DNA of 64,000 nt from JAUIET01 sp045105115 (GCA_045105115.1 JBGCDE010000017.1:9187-73186); one strand, 5' to 3'. Counted from the stretch's first letter, positions 54,358 through 63,310 are shown. Made by a program: numbers and translations. The notes: generated by a model not told the origin, from the sequence alone.

Positions 54358-55524
54358 ATGCTCGATCAATTTACTACAAATTGGAACTACCCCACGGCCG
54401 TACGTACTGGTATTGGTCGGGTTAACGACCTACCTGAGATTTGCCAATCGCTAGGTGTTAATAATCCGCTGATCGTGACTGATCCCGGTCTGCACGATTT
54501 GCCTATGCTTAGGGCTGCGCATGAACTGTGCAGCACACAGCTGAATGACTGCGGCTTATTTTTTGATATCAAAGCAAATCCTAACGAGAAAAACGTTGCG
54601 CAAGGTGTTCTTGCCTGCAAGCAAGGTGCGCATGATGGCGTAATTGCCTTCGGTGGTGGCTCAGCACTTGATGCCGGTAAAGCGATTGCCCTAATGGTTG
54701 GGCAAAGTGATTCTATCTGGAACTTTGAAGACATTGGTGACAATCATTTGCGAGTTAACGTCGATGGCATATTGCCCATTGTTGCAGTACCCACTACCTC
54801 TGGTACTGGCTCTGAAGTGGGTCGCTCATCGATCATCACCGATTCCGAACGAAAAGCTAAGAAGATTATTTTTCACGCAAAAATGATGCCGGCCGCCGTG
54901 GTACTTGATGCCGAGTTAACCTGCGGCTTACCTGCACAATTAACCGCAGCAACGGGGATGGACGCTTTATCACACAATCTTGAAGCACTTTGCTCGCCAA
55001 TCTATCACCCAATGGCGCGTGGTATTGCCATGGAGGGTATACGACTTATCAAAGACTGTTTGCCTGCCGCGGTTGCTGATGGCAGCGATCTAGAGGCACG
55101 AACCCATATGCAAGTCGCGTCTTGCATGGGGGCCACCGCATTTCAAAAAGGCCTGGGAGCAATGCACGCGCTGGCACATCCGCTAGGCGCTGTGTTTGAT
55201 GCGCATCATGGCATGCTCAATGCAATCTTGATGCCCTACGTACTCAAAGCCAACAAAAAGGCGATAGGCGAAGATCTGACGGATGCGTCACGTTACATCA
55301 ATCTGTCAAACCCGGGGTTTCAGTCGTTTTTTGATTGGGTTCTTGAGCTGCGGTCGCAATTGAATATTCCGCATACTCTAGCGGAGATTGATATTGATGA
55401 TGCACAGATCGAGACCATTGCTAACATGGCGATTGCAGACCCAACGGCCTCAACAAACCCCATTCAATTTACCACCGCTGAGTATCGCGATATTTGCTTA
55501 AACGCCATTCGCGGAATTTTGTAA
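54358..55524 (+). CDS. Iron-containing alcohol dehydrogenase
   Basis: Protein of 388 residues of the group III, iron-dependent family: GGGSALDAGKAIAL near 100, PTTSGTGSEVGRSSII for NAD binding, GMDALSHNLEALCSP with the metal-binding Asp/His, and GAMHALAHPLGAVFDAHHGM with two more histidine ligands. It oxidises a primary alcohol to an aldehyde with NAD. In this operon, oxidation of the hydroxyl of gamma-glutamylethanolamide or a related alcohol is plausible. It is followed after 7 bases by the enoyl-CoA hydratase gene. Confidence 0.92.
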   Translation: MLDQFTTNWNYPTAVRTGIGRVNDLPEICQSLGVNNPLIVTDPGLHDLPMLRAAHELCSTQLNDCGLFFDIKANPNEKNVAQGVLACKQGAHDGVIAFGGGSALDAGKAIALMVGQSDSIWNFEDIGDNHLRVNVDGILPIVAVPTTSGTGSEVGRSSIITDSERKAKKIIFHAKMMPAAVVLDAELTCGLPAQLTAATGMDALSHNLEALCSPIYHPMARGIAMEGIRLIKDCLPAAVADGSDLEARTHMQVASCMGATAFQKGLGAMHALAHPLGAVFDAHHGMLNAILMPYVLKANKKAIGEDLTDASRYINLSNPGFQSFFDWVLELRSQLNIPHTLAEIDIDDAQIETIANMAIADPTASTNPIQFTTAEYRDICLNAIRGIL

Positions 55525-55531
55525 GGATCTT

Positions 55532-56332
55532 ATGATGAGCTGTGTTGTATTAGAAAAGAAAGGTCACCTTGCTACTTTGACATTGAATCGCCCGGAAAAC
55601 ATGAACGCCCTTGGCCTTCTCACCGACGGCGATGATTTTGTAGCGGCGTGTTCCGAAATAAACAGCGACAGCAATATTCGCTGCGCGATACTGACCGGCA
55701 CTGGGCGAGCGTTTTCAGCCGGTGGCGATTTAAAAGCGATGCGAGACAAAACCGCGGCGTTTGCCGGCGGTGCGCCAGAGATTCGTGAGGGCTATAAGAA
55801 AGGCATACACCAAATCATTAAATCGCTGTGGAATATTGAAGTGCCAATGGTTGGTGCCGTTAATGGTCATGCGGTTGGCTTAGGCAATGACATAGCAACC
55901 ACTGCTGATATTCGCATCGCCTCAGCGGATGCAAAATTTGGCGCCACTTTTCTGAGCATTGGATTGATTCCAGGCGACGGGGGGGCGTGGTTACTGCCAC
56001 GGGCTATTGGCCGCTCACGCGCCTCACAACTCTTTTTTACGGGTGAATTGATTGATGCAGAAACCGCACGTGATTGGGGCTTGGTGTCGGAAGTTTGCGC
56101 AGCCGACCAGGTGATGGAGCGGTCGCTGCAGATGGCCGAAAAAATAATGGCGCAACCACCACTGCCTGTACGCATGACCAAGCAAATGATGCGCCATGCT
56201 GATGGTGCAACGCTTGACAGTATTCTTGAGATTGCCTGCGGCATGCAGGCGATATTGCATGGTACCGACGATCATGCGACGGCGGTTAATGCGATGCTGA
56301 ATAAAGAGAAAGCCGTTTATAAGGGCGAGTAA
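55532..56332 (+). CDS. Enoyl-CoA hydratase/isomerase family protein
   Basis: Protein of 266 residues of the crotonase fold: LTLNRPENMNALG, GTGRAFSAGGDLKAM near 55-69 for the oxyanion hole, and GNDIATTADIRIAS. The second oxyanion segment with LSIGLIPGDGGAWLLPR has Asp in place of the second catalytic Glu of classical hydratases, so isomerase or another crotonase activity is possible. AAGGA precedes; the second of two consecutive ATGs (55535) is equally good as a start. The operon that begins with the adaptor gene appears to end here, where convergent prdX-like DNA follows. Confidence 0.88.
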   Translation: MMSCVVLEKKGHLATLTLNRPENMNALGLLTDGDDFVAACSEINSDSNIRCAILTGTGRAFSAGGDLKAMRDKTAAFAGGAPEIREGYKKGIHQIIKSLWNIEVPMVGAVNGHAVGLGNDIATTADIRIASADAKFGATFLSIGLIPGDGGAWLLPRAIGRSRASQLFFTGELIDAETARDWGLVSEVCAADQVMERSLQMAEKIMAQPPLPVRMTKQMMRHADGATLDSILEIACGMQAILHGTDDHATAVNAMLNKEKAVYKGE

Positions 56333-56363
56333 AAGTAAAAGGGTGGTTAGAAATAGCGCAATG

Positions 56364-56849
56364 TTACTTCAGTGGCATTTCCATTACCTTGACCTCTCTC
56401 CCCAGTAGGTTCATCACGGTTTTCATCTGCTCCATCGCTAATACCAGCGTACATGTATTCACTAGCGGATGACAAAGAACGGCTGTTGCATTCCACACAT
56501 CAGCGTCAACAATCAGCTCTACTTTCTGTTCGAGATCATTTAAAACAGACAAAAGTGATACTGATCCAGGCTCAACGCCCAAGTATTCATCGAGTTGTTC
56601 TGCCGAGCCAAATGAGAAGCGACTGGAGTCCAGTTGCTTTGATAGTTCGGTAAGATCAATAGCTTTATCTTCGCAAATAACCAGCAGGAAATGGCGCTTG
56701 CCTTTTTTGTTGCGCAAGAACAGATTCTTGGTTCTGGCACCACCCAGGTCAGGAATAACCTCATTTGCTTCGTCACAGGTAAACACGGCCTTGTGGTCAA
56801 AACGTTGATAGCAAATATTATGCTTATCCAAAAATTCGATAGCTTTCAT
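56364..56849 (-). CDS. Prolyl-tRNA deacylase, ProXp-ala/PrdX type
   Basis: Protein of 161 residues with the YbaK/INS domain: CYQRFDHKAVFTCDEA, ARTKNLFLRNKKGKRHFLL, FGSAEQLDEYLGVEPGSVS, and the HPLVNTCTLVL block. This is the free editing enzyme that hydrolyses Ala-tRNA(Pro) and so prevents alanine at proline codons. The conserved lysine (TKNLF) is present. It stands alone on the minus strand between two plus-strand genes. The 134 bases upstream carry its promoter and that of the divergent amidase gene. Confidence 0.88.
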   Translation of the reverse strand: MKAIEFLDKHNICYQRFDHKAVFTCDEANEVIPDLGGARTKNLFLRNKKGKRHFLLVICEDKAIDLTELSKQLDSSRFSFGSAEQLDEYLGVEPGSVSLLSVLNDLEQKVELIVDADVWNATAVLCHPLVNTCTLVLAMEQMKTVMNLLGREVKVMEMPLK

Positions 56850-56983
56850 CTTTTGGTGTTTCCCATCATTTTTTGAGCGCGGCGCATAAATCTGGCCGCG
56901 AACAAGACGGCGTTGAAGTCTGGCAGTATGATAGTGACTTGCTGCACATAAATAAAATACGATTGTAATTGCTGGGAGTCAAA

Positions 56984-58381
56984 ATGAATGAGCTGATAAG
57001 TAAGACGGCAGTGGAACTTGCCAGGGGGATCGCAAGTAAGACATTCTCGGCCAAAGAGGTTTGCGATGCGCACTTACAACGCATAGCGGAGGTTAATCCC
57101 GATCTGAATGCCGTAGTACTGGTACTTGAAGAGATGGCGCATGCGGCGGCTACTGACGTGGACCGTGCTGTCGCGGCGGGCGAACCCCTAGGACCGCTTG
57201 CAGGGGTTCCGATAACAATCAAAGAGAACATAGACGTGATTGGTTCTCCAACCACGCACGGCGTTACGGCACTCGCAGAAGCGATTCCAGATAGTAACTC
57301 ACCCATAGTTGATCGTGTTTTGGCGGCCGGTGCTGTGCCAGTAGGCCGAACCAATTTACCGGAAATGGGTTTACGGCTGCACACCGATAATGCGCTGCAC
57401 GGTCCTACCATCAACCCCTGGAACGCCGGCCATACAACCGGGGGTTCGTCGGGCGGCGAAGGGGTTGCGCTCGCAACTGGTATGTCAGCTTTGGGCTTGG
57501 GTAATGACATTGGTGGCTCGCTGAGAAACCCCGCTACCTGTTGTGGCATAGCGTCCATCAAACCTACTCAGGGTGTTGTACCGCACGCTGTGACTATACC
57601 GTTCGAAGACGAACCAATCAGCTATCAACAAATGCTCACCGATGGCCCCATGGCGCGCACGGTAGCTGATGTGCGCTTCGGCCTGAATGTATTGCGAGGC
57701 TATCATCCGCGCGACCCAAACAGCGTGAACGCGGAGCAAAATAGCACTCAAGGCCCGCTTCGCATTGCAGTGATGGCCGAACCTTCCGGTGGCAGTATTG
57801 ATAAACGAATAGCCGCCTTGACCCGTAACGCCGCTGCAGCGCTTGAGGCAGCTGGCTGTATTGTGACGGAAGCTGAGCCGGCAAACTTCGGTGAAACGAT
57901 TGAGCTTTGGTTTGATTTACTGGACAACGATTTCTCCCTGGTATTCCCGCTGGTTGCAGGCATGATGTCGGCAGATCCAATGACGTTTCTCGAAGATTTC
58001 CGAACCGGCCGTAGCAAACCCTCTACGGAAGACTACGCATCAACACTGACTCGGCGAATGTTCTTCGCACGCAGTTGGGCCAATTTTTATTCGGAGTACG
58101 ATGTTTTGCTGTCGCCGACTTGGACGCAGCTGCCGTATCCAGTGGGCTGGGACATCGCGCAAGCCGGGCGCGCAATCGAGACCATGACTCAGGCACGCTG
58201 TGTTTTACCGGGCAATGCACTAGGGCTACCATCGGCTTGTGTACCAGCGGGAATGGTGGATGGCTTACCGGTGGGTGTCATGCTAACAGGCGCACGCTTT
58301 AGTGATTATTTATGTCTGGAGGCCGCCGAGCTTATTGAGGCGGCAATGGGAGCGGCTACACCTATAAATCCTATGGTCTGA
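56984..58381 (+). CDS. Amidase, amidase-signature family
   Basis: Protein of 465 residues from the ATG at 56984 with GGGAG 5 bases upstream. The Ser-Ser-Lys triad is visible: Lys in PITIKENIDV near 75, and the serine block GGSSGGEGVALATG near 150 with the second Ser in GNDIGGSLRNPA near 175. It hydrolyses an amide to acid and ammonia or amine. It has no GatB/GatC partners or signal peptide nearby, so it is a catabolic or detoxifying enzyme and not tRNA amidotransferase. Palindromic element copy 4 follows its stop. Confidence 0.92.
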   Translation: MNELISKTAVELARGIASKTFSAKEVCDAHLQRIAEVNPDLNAVVLVLEEMAHAAATDVDRAVAAGEPLGPLAGVPITIKENIDVIGSPTTHGVTALAEAIPDSNSPIVDRVLAAGAVPVGRTNLPEMGLRLHTDNALHGPTINPWNAGHTTGGSSGGEGVALATGMSALGLGNDIGGSLRNPATCCGIASIKPTQGVVPHAVTIPFEDEPISYQQMLTDGPMARTVADVRFGLNVLRGYHPRDPNSVNAEQNSTQGPLRIAVMAEPSGGSIDKRIAALTRNAAAALEAAGCIVTEAEPANFGETIELWFDLLDNDFSLVFPLVAGMMSADPMTFLEDFRTGRSKPSTEDYASTLTRRMFFARSWANFYSEYDVLLSPTWTQLPYPVGWDIAQAGRAIETMTQARCVLPGNALGLPSACVPAGMVDGLPVGVMLTGARFSDYLCLEAAELIEAAMGAATPINPMV

Positions 58382-58407
58382 TCTGAGTGACACCTATTTA
58401 AGTATCC

Positions 58408-58552
58408 AGACCGGCTTTGAATCGAGTGTCGGTCAGCGAGACACGCCGTAAATACGTCCCTGTAGGCTCCCCTAAAGGGCCTACAGTTGGTGTGTTCGGG
58501 GTCCCTCCCTCACACAGTCTCGCTGACCGACACTCAATCCAAAGCCTAAGTG
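58408..58552 (+). repeat. Palindromic intergenic element, copy 4, with an extra hairpin
   Basis: Arms 58415-58442 and 58517-58544 are 28 bases with two mismatches. Shared loop text includes ACACGCCGTAAA and GTGTTCGGGGTCC. The first small hairpin reads TACGTCCCTGTA. Unlike the other copies, about 20 bases are added here, forming a GTAGGC...GCCTAC hairpin at about 58461-58484. It lies between convergent genes (amidase and an M20 peptidase) in a 217-base gap. Confidence 0.9.
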
Positions 58553-58598
58553 CCACTAACAATGCTTGAGTAAGTGCTATTTTGATCTGACCTAAAGT

Positions 58599-60032
58599 CT
58601 AACGACGATAATCAAGTGGTGGAGGCCGGTCACCCAGTAATGGCTGATAGTCAAAGTCATCACCGCGTCGCTCCAACCATTCCTCTTTCGCTTGCTTGAT
58701 GATCTCCGGGCTTTGCAGCAGTTTAACCGCTGTTAACGCCATACTATTCGCCGCCAGCATCATACCTTTGTGGCCAATACTCATGCCACCGGCGGCTACA
58801 GCCTGCCAGGTATGTGCGGATGTTCCGGGAACCCAGGTAGCGGTTCTCAAACCGACAGTGGGCGCCATCCAACTCACGTCACCAACATCTGAAGAGCCAG
58901 TGCTCTTGTGTATGTCTTCAGTGAATTCGATAATTTCTTTTTCAGAGCCCAGTTCGAGCTTGGGCTTGCCGGTGAATGTTTTGACAATTTGCTCCGCAAA
59001 GCGCTGCTCTTTCTTGTTGTACTCGATGCCACCAATTGACTGCAAACTTTCGTTCATCACACGAGCAAGAGTCACGTTTGGCAGAATGTTGTAGTTGCCA
59101 TGAATCACCTCCCACTCTACGGTAGTACCTGTGCCTAATGCAGCACCTCTGGCGGCGTTTTCCAAGCGCTCCCATATGGGTAAGAGTTCTTGTGGGCTGG
59201 GTGCGCGCGCATAGTAAAAAGACTCCGCGAATTCAGGGACAACATTCGGAGCAAGTCCACCCTTAGTGATCACGTAATGCAATCGTGTGGTGCTTGGCAC
59301 GTGTTCGCGCAACATGTTGACCATATGATTCATGGCTTCAATGCCGTCCAGGCCGGAGCGGCCGCGTTCCGGTGCTGCAGCCGCGTGTGAAGCCACACCG
59401 GTAAAGCGAAACTTGGCCGAGCGATTAGCCAGTGTGGTGCCAGGCAGTGCGCCATTTTCATCGTCGGCGTGCCAATGAATAACAACGTCTGCGTCGTCAA
59501 ACAAACCTTCGCGCACCATGTACACTTTGCCAGACCCACCTTCTTCAGCGGGTGTGCCATACAGTCTTACCGTTCCTTTGGCGCCCGATTCCGCCAACCA
59601 GTCACGCGTGGCAATCGCTGCTGCAACTGAGCCTACACCGAACAAATGGTGTCCGCAGGCATGACCAGCCTCACCACCTTCTACAGACTTCCGCTCTGGC
59701 AAAGCTTGTTGAGAAACACCTGGTAGCGCATCGTACTCGGCTAAAATCGCAATAACGGGTTCACCGGAACCGTAGCTGGCTACAAATGAGGTAGGAATAT
59801 TTGCTACACCGGTTTCAATACTGAAGCCTGAATTTTTTAATTGCGATTGCAATAACTCACTACTTCGCGTTTCCTGATAGCCAACCTCGGCCCAGTCCCA
59901 AATTTGCTGGGCCATGTCGATGTAGGTGCTGCGTTGTTTTTCAACGCCAGCACTAACAGCCTTAAGTGATGAATCAGCTGCAACAGTAGTTGCGGTCAGT
60001 AATGCAAAAGCGCCAATTAAAATGCGGTTCAT
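58599..60032 (-). CDS. Secreted M20-family amidohydrolase (AbgB-like)
   Basis: Protein of 477 residues with a signal peptide (LIGAFALLTATTVAAD). M20D metal sites: AEYDALPGV near 98, GHACGHHLFG near 125, the catalytic Glu pair in GTPAEEGGSGK, and a final GTSAHTWQ. It is close to p-aminobenzoyl-glutamate hydrolase subunit B-type enzymes, which split N-acyl or peptide-like amides with zinc, here in the periplasm. The start overlaps the stop of the selenoprotein glutathione peroxidase gene (ATGA). Confidence 0.9.
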   Translation of the reverse strand: MNRILIGAFALLTATTVAADSSLKAVSAGVEKQRSTYIDMAQQIWDWAEVGYQETRSSELLQSQLKNSGFSIETGVANIPTSFVASYGSGEPVIAILAEYDALPGVSQQALPERKSVEGGEAGHACGHHLFGVGSVAAAIATRDWLAESGAKGTVRLYGTPAEEGGSGKVYMVREGLFDDADVVIHWHADDENGALPGTTLANRSAKFRFTGVASHAAAAPERGRSGLDGIEAMNHMVNMLREHVPSTTRLHYVITKGGLAPNVVPEFAESFYYARAPSPQELLPIWERLENAARGAALGTGTTVEWEVIHGNYNILPNVTLARVMNESLQSIGGIEYNKKEQRFAEQIVKTFTGKPKLELGSEKEIIEFTEDIHKSTGSSDVGDVSWMAPTVGLRTATWVPGTSAHTWQAVAAGGMSIGHKGMMLAANSMALTAVKLLQSPEIIKQAKEEWLERRGDDFDYQPLLGDRPPPLDYRR

Positions 60033-60499
60033 AAGTTTTTTAGTTTCTCTCCAATCTCTTCGGGTGTTACCATCGGTGAAAATCGCTCTAACACATTGCC
60101 TTCGCCATCGACAAGAAACTTGGTGAAGTTCCAGGCAATATCACTATTGCCTTCTTCGTCTGCTTTTGCAGATGTCAGCATCTGATAGAGTTCGCAGGCT
60201 CCGTCTCCGTTGACCTCAATTTTTGAGAACATTGGAAAGTTCACGTCATAGTTGGATTGCGCAAATTCAAGTATTTCGGCATCTGTACCAGGCTCTTGAG
60301 CACCAAACTGGTTGCAGGGGAAACCCAGTACGGTTAGCCCTTCGTTTTCTTCATGTAATGCACGCAGACCTGCGTACTGTGGGGTAAGGCCTCATTGACT
60401 GGCAACGTTTACCACCAGGCAAATTTGCCCTTTGTATTCTTTGAAAGACAAAGACTGCCCGCTAATTGAGCGCATCTCAATATCGTGGAAGTGAGTCAT
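60029..60499 (-). CDS. Glutathione peroxidase, selenoprotein: in-frame TGA at 60392-60394 read as selenocysteine
   Basis: Read through the TGA the protein has 156 residues, the normal size of bacterial glutathione peroxidases. Selenocysteine 36 is in LVVNVASQ-U-GLTPQYAGL, exactly where the catalytic Cys or Sec of the family stands. The catalytic Gln and Trp partners are in GFPCNQFGAQEPG and DIAWNFTKFLVD. It reduces H2O2 or lipid peroxides with a thiol donor. Simple ORF calling sees only the last 71 residues and makes it look broken. A strong SECIS hairpin follows the TGA. The ATG at 60499 is preceded by GGAGG in the leader. Confidence 0.93.
60360..60377 (-). promoter_or_regulatory. Bacterial SECIS hairpin of the glutathione peroxidase selenoprotein
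   Basis: On the minus strand, 14 bases after the TGA, a seven-pair stem (with one G-U pair) encloses the four-base loop GGTC. The apical sequence GCAGGTCTGC is the same as in the E. coli fdhF SECIS, as I recall it. The loop begins 22 bases after the TGA, within the allowed spacing for SelB-dependent decoding. Confidence 0.8.
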
Positions 60500-60645
60500 A
60501 GCGACCTCCATTAATCACTAAAAGGTGGCCATAGCATACCATTCTTCGAATTTGAAAACACGGTGTTCAGCGGGCCAGAAGTTTGTCACACTGCTGTTTT
60601 GCCAAGCTGCAAACCGTCTAGCGCACACTACTGGAGACGCTCGTA

Positions 60646-61947
60646 ATGAAGACACCGATCTGGAGCCTTGTTTTAGTACTTCTGTCCACCTTGTCATACG
60701 CTGACGGGCACAAAGTAGGGCTGGAAAGCTCGCTCAAAGAAGTTGAGAAGCAAGTGATTAGCTGGCGGCGGGATTTGCATGAGAATCCCGAGCTCTCGAA
60801 TAGAGAATTTAAAACGGCCGCAAAGATTGCCAGAATTTTGAGCAATCTGGAATTTGACAATGTACAGACTGGTGTTGCCCATACCGGTGTGGTCGGGACA
60901 CTGGTTGGTGGCAAGCCTGGCCCCGTGATTGCATTGCGCGCCGACATGGACGGCTTGCCTGTTCAGGAGCAAACGGGGTTGTCGTTTGCGTCCAAAGCCA
61001 CTGGTGAATACAACGGGAATCCCGTCAGTGTGATGCACGCTTGCGGGCACGATACGCACATGGCTATGTTGCTAGGTGCCGCACAGGTGCTGGCCGACAA
61101 CCGGGCGGAACTTGCCGGAACAGTGAAGTTTATTTTCCAACCAGCGGAGGAAGGTCCACCTGCCGGTGAAGACGGCGGCGCCAAACTTATGATCGAAGAG
61201 GGCGTTCTGAAAGGCGCGCACGTGCCTGAAGCCATACTTGGTTTACATGCTTGGCCAGGTAAAACCGGTGCATTGTATTATCGCTCAGGCGCGCTAATGG
61301 CAGCCGCCGAGAGTCTGCTTATTACGGTTGAAGGTGTACAAACACATGGTTCGTCACCCTGGGGCGGGGTAGATCCGATTTATGTGAGCAGCCAGATAAT
61401 GACCGCCTTACAAGGGATTCCTTCACGCTTTCTCGACATCACCAAAGGGCCGGCGGTGATCACGATTGGCAGTATTCATGGCGGTGTACGGGGCAATATC
61501 ATTCCAGATAAAGTAGAAATGATGGGCACTATTCGCACCTTCAATAAAGAAGTACGCGAAGTACTGCACGAAAAAATGCACAAAACTATTCAAGGTATTG
61601 CCGATGCAGCTGGCGCTAAAGTAACGGTTGAAACCCATGGCTACACACCGGTCACCGGCAACGATCCAGTGCTGCTCAGAAAAATGATGCCCACCCTGCA
61701 ATGGGCGGCCGGCGAAGAAAATGTGCTTGAATCGAGACTGATTACCGGCGCTGAAGATTTTTCCCGCTACCAGGAACATATCCCGGGTCTGTTCTTGATG
61801 CTGGGTACTAATGATCCCGGTGTGGCACCGGAAGACTCACCGTCAAATCATTCGCCGTTTTTCAGTCCGAATGAAGCAGCGTTGATGTCAGGCGTTCGCG
61901 CTCTGGTGGGTTTCGCCTTTGACTACGCCTCCGTAAACAAAAAGTAG
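60646..61947 (+). CDS. Secreted M20-family amidohydrolase (hippurate hydrolase / N-acyl amino acid type)
   Basis: Protein of 433 residues with a signal peptide (LVLVLLSTLSYADG). M20D motifs: RRDLHENPELS, ALRADMDGLPV near 105, HACGHDTHMAML near 132, FQPAEEGPP with the catalytic Glu, and a final GTNDPGVAP...SNHSP. Together with the convergently placed AbgB-like protein, this cell secretes two zinc amidohydrolases of different subgroups. It is transcribed divergently from the glutathione peroxidase gene. Its stop is 7 bases from the end of the convergent Rieske gene, so the space is too short for long terminators. Confidence 0.92.
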   Translation: MKTPIWSLVLVLLSTLSYADGHKVGLESSLKEVEKQVISWRRDLHENPELSNREFKTAAKIARILSNLEFDNVQTGVAHTGVVGTLVGGKPGPVIALRADMDGLPVQEQTGLSFASKATGEYNGNPVSVMHACGHDTHMAMLLGAAQVLADNRAELAGTVKFIFQPAEEGPPAGEDGGAKLMIEEGVLKGAHVPEAILGLHAWPGKTGALYYRSGALMAAAESLLITVEGVQTHGSSPWGGVDPIYVSSQIMTALQGIPSRFLDITKGPAVITIGSIHGGVRGNIIPDKVEMMGTIRTFNKEVREVLHEKMHKTIQGIADAAGAKVTVETHGYTPVTGNDPVLLRKMMPTLQWAAGEENVLESRLITGAEDFSRYQEHIPGLFLMLGTNDPGVAPEDSPSNHSPFFSPNEAALMSGVRALVGFAFDYASVNKK

Positions 61948-61954
61948 TAAACCC

Positions 61955-63310
61955 TTATTTGATCGGTCGTCGGCCTTCAATATAATCGTCTACTAATTCG
62001 TGCATACGCTGTGTGCGGCTTTCCTGACCGGCGAGATACGCCCCTTTGTAGCCGCGTGAGCGCATACCTAATTGCTGAGGGATGAACACCGAAATATCCT
62101 GGTCAATGGTCATGCCCATGGAGTCTTCGCCGTAGGTTAATAGCTCGTGCTCTACCTCGGCGTCGCGTGCAACCATACCTACTGTTGTTGATACATCGGC
62201 TGTTTCACCTTCGGGGCAGGGGGCGTACCACCAATTGTCAAATAAACACTTCTCCGGGTCGGTGGGGTGTGGTCTGGCGCGCAGAAAGTGGAAGCCGTCC
62301 ACCCAAACTGATACCGCGAAGTTTGGCATCAAAGTGTAGTGGTAGGCATCGGTTAGTTGGCTGTCATTCAGGTTTGCGAAATAATCGTAACCGCGTTCTG
62401 GCCCCAGTTTTCTTCGCGCCTTTTGCAATGCTTCGCGTGTCGCTTCACCGCGCTGCGCAAAATCATCCGGGTTCAAATCCCAATCGCGCAATATAGTCGC
62501 CAATGGTTCACCAATGACTTCATCCATAGTTTGAGATGGGCCACCATAGCCGCCCAGCATGATCATTCGGCTATGGCCTTCTTCCGTCATATCGAAACGG
62601 GTGTTTTTATAGTTGGTATCTATGCCGGAATGAATGCCCAGTTTTTCAACATTGGCGCCTTTGGGTTTGTGAACCGTGTTGACGTGATACGACTCATTGA
62701 AGTTGTCTAGTACCACTTTCCAATTGCACGGCAACACCATTGACTTGGCCGCGTAACGTTTCCATTTTTCAACGCCGTATACTTCCCAGTCGCTCCACAC
62801 CGGGCCAAGATATTCCTTCAGACTCACGCAATCCGGGTCAAGGTTTATCCAGACGAAACCAGCGAACGTTTCGCACCGAACATCCGCAAGTCGCATGTGT
62901 TCACAAGGGTCGCCTTGGGGAAAATCATCTCTGTCTTGCGCGAAGTTAAGTTTGCCATCAGTGGTCCAGGCCCAGCTGTGATACGGGCAAACAAATCGTC
63001 GTACATGTCCTTTGGCCGCGCTGACCAATCGCTGCCCGCGGTGTTGGCACACGTTGTAAAACGCCTTAATGCTGCTATCTGGTTGGCGCACCATCAGAAT
63101 TGATTCTGGACCCAATTCCTCCTGTTGCCAGTCTCCGGGCTCAGGCATTTCATCTTCACGACCCATTAACAACCACACCTTGGTCCACATATGTTCCCAC
63201 TCTTTCTCCATGAACTCCCGCGAGGTATAGCGGTAGCCCTCGATAGAATGGCCACGTAGTTCCTGCTTTGGCCAATCGGGTAAATCAGAGGTGGATATTG
63301 TGTCGGGCAT
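61955..63310 (-). CDS. Rieske oxygenase, alpha subunit (third)
   Basis: Protein of 451 residues. Rieske ligands are in NVCQHRGQRLV near 89 and CPYHSWAWTTDG near 111, with Ser in place of the usual Gly after the histidine. The mononuclear iron site is in NFNESYHVNTVHKP. It resembles the second oxygenase more than the first in its N-terminus (YTSREFMEKEWEHMWTKVW). Its substrate is unknown. A SnoaL-like gene is divergent from it across 91 bases, the same pairing as in the other Rieske cluster. No ferredoxin is adjacent; the one at 41347-41667 or another must serve. Confidence 0.92.
   Translation of the reverse strand: MPDTISTSDLPDWPKQELRGHSIEGYRYTSREFMEKEWEHMWTKVWLLMGREDEMPEPGDWQQEELGPESILMVRQPDSSIKAFYNVCQHRGQRLVSAAKGHVRRFVCPYHSWAWTTDGKLNFAQDRDDFPQGDPCEHMRLADVRCETFAGFVWINLDPDCVSLKEYLGPVWSDWEVYGVEKWKRYAAKSMVLPCNWKVVLDNFNESYHVNTVHKPKGANVEKLGIHSGIDTNYKNTRFDMTEEGHSRMIMLGGYGGPSQTMDEVIGEPLATILRDWDLNPDDFAQRGEATREALQKARRKLGPERGYDYFANLNDSQLTDAYHYTLMPNFAVSVWVDGFHFLRARPHPTDPEKCLFDNWWYAPCPEGETADVSTTVGMVARDAEVEHELLTYGEDSMGMTIDQDISVFIPQQLGMRSRGYKGAYLAGQESRTQRMHELVDDYIEGRRPIK

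Noticed and set aside
60029..60244. A 71-residue ORF that looks like a truncated glutathione peroxidase pseudogene
   Set aside because: The missing N-terminal half lies directly upstream in the same frame, separated only by a TGA at the catalytic position with a SECIS hairpin, so it is an intact selenoprotein.
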